Positions 4,097-5,089 of a DNA stretch of 5,089 nucleotides are shown one piece after another. Under the pieces are notes generated by a model. That model saw only the letters and a list, made by a program, of their open reading frames with translations, was not told where the DNA came from and did not search any database. The first letter of the stretch is position 1. Each line of letters opens with the position of its first letter. The translations under genes were made by a program, and so were the position numbers. The DNA comes from Burkholderiaceae bacterium. GTDB lineage: Bacteria; Pseudomonadota; Gammaproteobacteria; Burkholderiales; Burkholderiaceae_C. Where the stretch lies: positions 1 to 5,089 of the forward strand of contig JAFMJA010000206.1 of NCBI GenBank assembly GCA_017853735.1. Reading direction: 5' to 3'.

Positions 4097-5073
4097 GGTG
4101 TGGCCTTTGGTTTGGGGGTGGTTTTGGGCTCTTGCAGGGCCAGTCTATCCTGCATGGCCTTGGCGGTGCGAACCCATGCGTCTTTGGGCACACGCTTGGA
4201 CTGGATGAATTCGCTGGCCAGGGCCTGGTTGGCATAAGGGCCGCTGACCAGAGCAAATCGGGCCTGTTTTTCTGCGCCTACAAACTGGGGCACGACCTGG
4301 GCCTGGCTCAGGTCGGGGAATTTTTTCTGTACTTCCACGGCTTGAGCATAAGTTGGGGAGATGCTGTGCTGGATTACCCAGGCCGCTGGCTCCAGGCCTT
4401 TGGCCCAACGTTCACCCTGGGCGGCGCCATCGGGCAGTTCAGTGAGCAGCGGGCTGGGGTTCTTGGAGGAAGTCGCCGGCGTCGCAGCAGCAGTGCTGGA
4501 GGAAAGTTCACTGGCCGCGCTGGCGCTGGATGCAGCCGGGCCATCTTTTTTCTCGGGTGCTGGGCTGGGCGCGCTGTCCGCAGCTGGCGCGCGATCGGCC
4601 GAGTTATCACCCGACTTATCACCCGTGTTATTCGTGGTGCTTTGCAGTGCTTTTGCCGAGTCCGGGTCTGGGTCTGGGTCTTTGGCGGGCTCGTTGGTTT
4701 TGGGCTTGTCCATCCACAGCGCCAGGAATTTTCTGACCAGGGGATGCTCCAGCCAGTCGGCTTGCGCATCGTCAGCAGATTTTTCCGCTTTGGCGGGTTC
4801 TTCGCTGGGCTTGTCTTTGTCCGAAGCTGTCGGGGGGGCTGCAGTGCCGCTCCAGATCGACTGCACTTCATCCACAACCTTGGGGTTGAGCCAGACCGCC
4901 ACCAGCACGGAAAAAATCAGCAAGGCCAGCGCCATGGCACTGGCGAGCAGTAATTTATAGCGTGCCGAGCGAGGCTTCTCAGATGCGGCGGGCGCTGCAG
5001 CAGGCGGCGTTGCAGCCGGGCTGCTTGCAGCGTCGGCTCGCTTGTCCTTGCTGATCGAGCCAGCAGGCGACAT
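4093..5073 (-). CDS. Bitopic inner-membrane protein with C-terminal SPOR-like domain (possibly 5'-incomplete)
   Basis: 326 aa from the ATG at 5073. Residues 1-38 are cytoplasmic and Ala/Pro rich, ending in basic residues (KPRSARYK). A single transmembrane helix spans about 41-62. Residues 64-220 form a long Pro/Ala/Ser/Asp-rich periplasmic linker with DPDPDPDS and a GDKS/GDNS repeat. The C-terminal ~230-312 looks like a SPOR domain: AWVIQHSIS, YAQAVEVQKKFP, then RFALVSGPYANQALASEF and AWVRTAKAMQ. SPOR domains bind denuded peptidoglycan glycans, as in DamX and FtsN, so the protein should tether to the cell wall, often at division sites. The start is doubtful: no Shine-Dalgarno precedes the ATG and the frame is open to the window edge (ALIQR before the Met). 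It may be the C-terminal part of a longer protein, for example an ExeA/DamX-like ATPase-TM-SPOR fusion. It is coupled by ATGA to the next gene. Confidence 0.8.
   Translation of the reverse strand: MSPAGSISKDKRADAASSPAATPPAAAPAASEKPRSARYKLLLASAMALALLIFSVLVAVWLNPKVVDEVQSIWSGTAAPPTASDKDKPSEEPAKAEKSADDAQADWLEHPLVRKFLALWMDKPKTNEPAKDPDPDPDSAKALQSTTNNTGDKSGDNSADRAPAADSAPSPAPEKKDGPAASSASAASELSSSTAAATPATSSKNPSPLLTELPDGAAQGERWAKGLEPAAWVIQHSISPTYAQAVEVQKKFPDLSQAQVVPQFVGAEKQARFALVSGPYANQALASEFIQSKRVPKDAWVRTAKAMQDRLALQEPKTTPKPKATP
4604..4625. repeat. Short in-frame direct repeat in the SPOR-protein linker
   Basis: TTATCACCCG occurs at 4604-4613 and 4616-4625, a 12-bp period equal to four codons. It encodes the GDKS/GDNS tetrapeptide duplication in the periplasmic linker. 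It looks like a small slippage duplication in a region with little sequence constraint. Confidence 0.5.
4664..4681. repeat. Hexanucleotide repeat (GGGTCT)3 encoding DP repeats
   Basis: Three perfect copies of GGGTCT, with a near copy just before, encode the Asp-Pro run in the periplasmic linker of the SPOR protein. Gain or loss of a unit would change linker length by two residues without a frameshift. Confidence 0.6.
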
Positions 5074-5089
5074 GCGCTGGATCAGCGCG

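Noticed and set aside
4132..4953. Rightward 273-codon frame opposite the SPOR gene
   Set aside because: Its composition is the mirror of the Ala/Pro/Ser-rich linker and no domain is visible. The leftward frame has a TM helix, a SPOR-like domain and ATGA coupling.

Overview
This looks like a chromosomal segment from a GC-rich, flagellated proteobacterium, most likely a beta- or gammaproteobacterium. The evidence is a FleQ/FlrA-type sigma-54 activator beside a FlgP-type outer-membrane lipoprotein, a combination typical of polar flagellar systems, together with GC-rich third codon positions. I cannot name the species.

Left part (1-1890). A truncated flgP-like lipoprotein gene runs leftward off the window. 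A sigma-54-dependent regulator gene runs rightward. They diverge from an intergenic region of about 347 bp that holds no gene I can support. It does hold several candidate regulatory structures: a CRP/Vfr-like site, a long dyad around a perfect 14-bp palindrome, two 12-bp direct repeats spaced 24 bp apart, and a short tandem repeat. The regulator carries a complete AAA+ core and a FleQ-like C-terminal helix-turn-helix. It lacks the N-terminal FleQ/receiver-like domain, and it appears to lack the arginine that FleQ and FlrA use to bind c-di-GMP.

Middle (about 1891-2616). A compact type II toxin-antitoxin module follows: a Phd/YefM-family antitoxin and a RelE/YafQ-family toxin that overlap at TGATG. 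It has its own near-consensus sigma-70 promoter. Alternating hexamer half-sites spaced 12 bp apart lie over the -10 region and look like an autoregulatory operator array. No transposase, integrase or attachment site is visible around it.

Right part (2617-5089). Three leftward genes form an apparent operon that converges on the toxin gene. In transcription order they are: a bitopic protein with a long Pro/Ala/Ser-rich linker and a C-terminal SPOR-like domain; a soluble protein with repeated LPDK motifs and a C-terminal leucine-zipper-like helix; and a bitopic protein with a long periplasmic coiled coil. The first two overlap by ATGA. I do not recognise the second and third proteins. The set suggests a small cell-envelope or peptidoglycan-linked complex, possibly connected with the flagellum, but that link is inference. 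The SPOR gene's frame stays open to the right edge and its apparent ATG has no ribosome binding site, so it may be the C-terminal part of a longer protein.

No tRNA, rRNA, CRISPR array or insertion sequence was seen.
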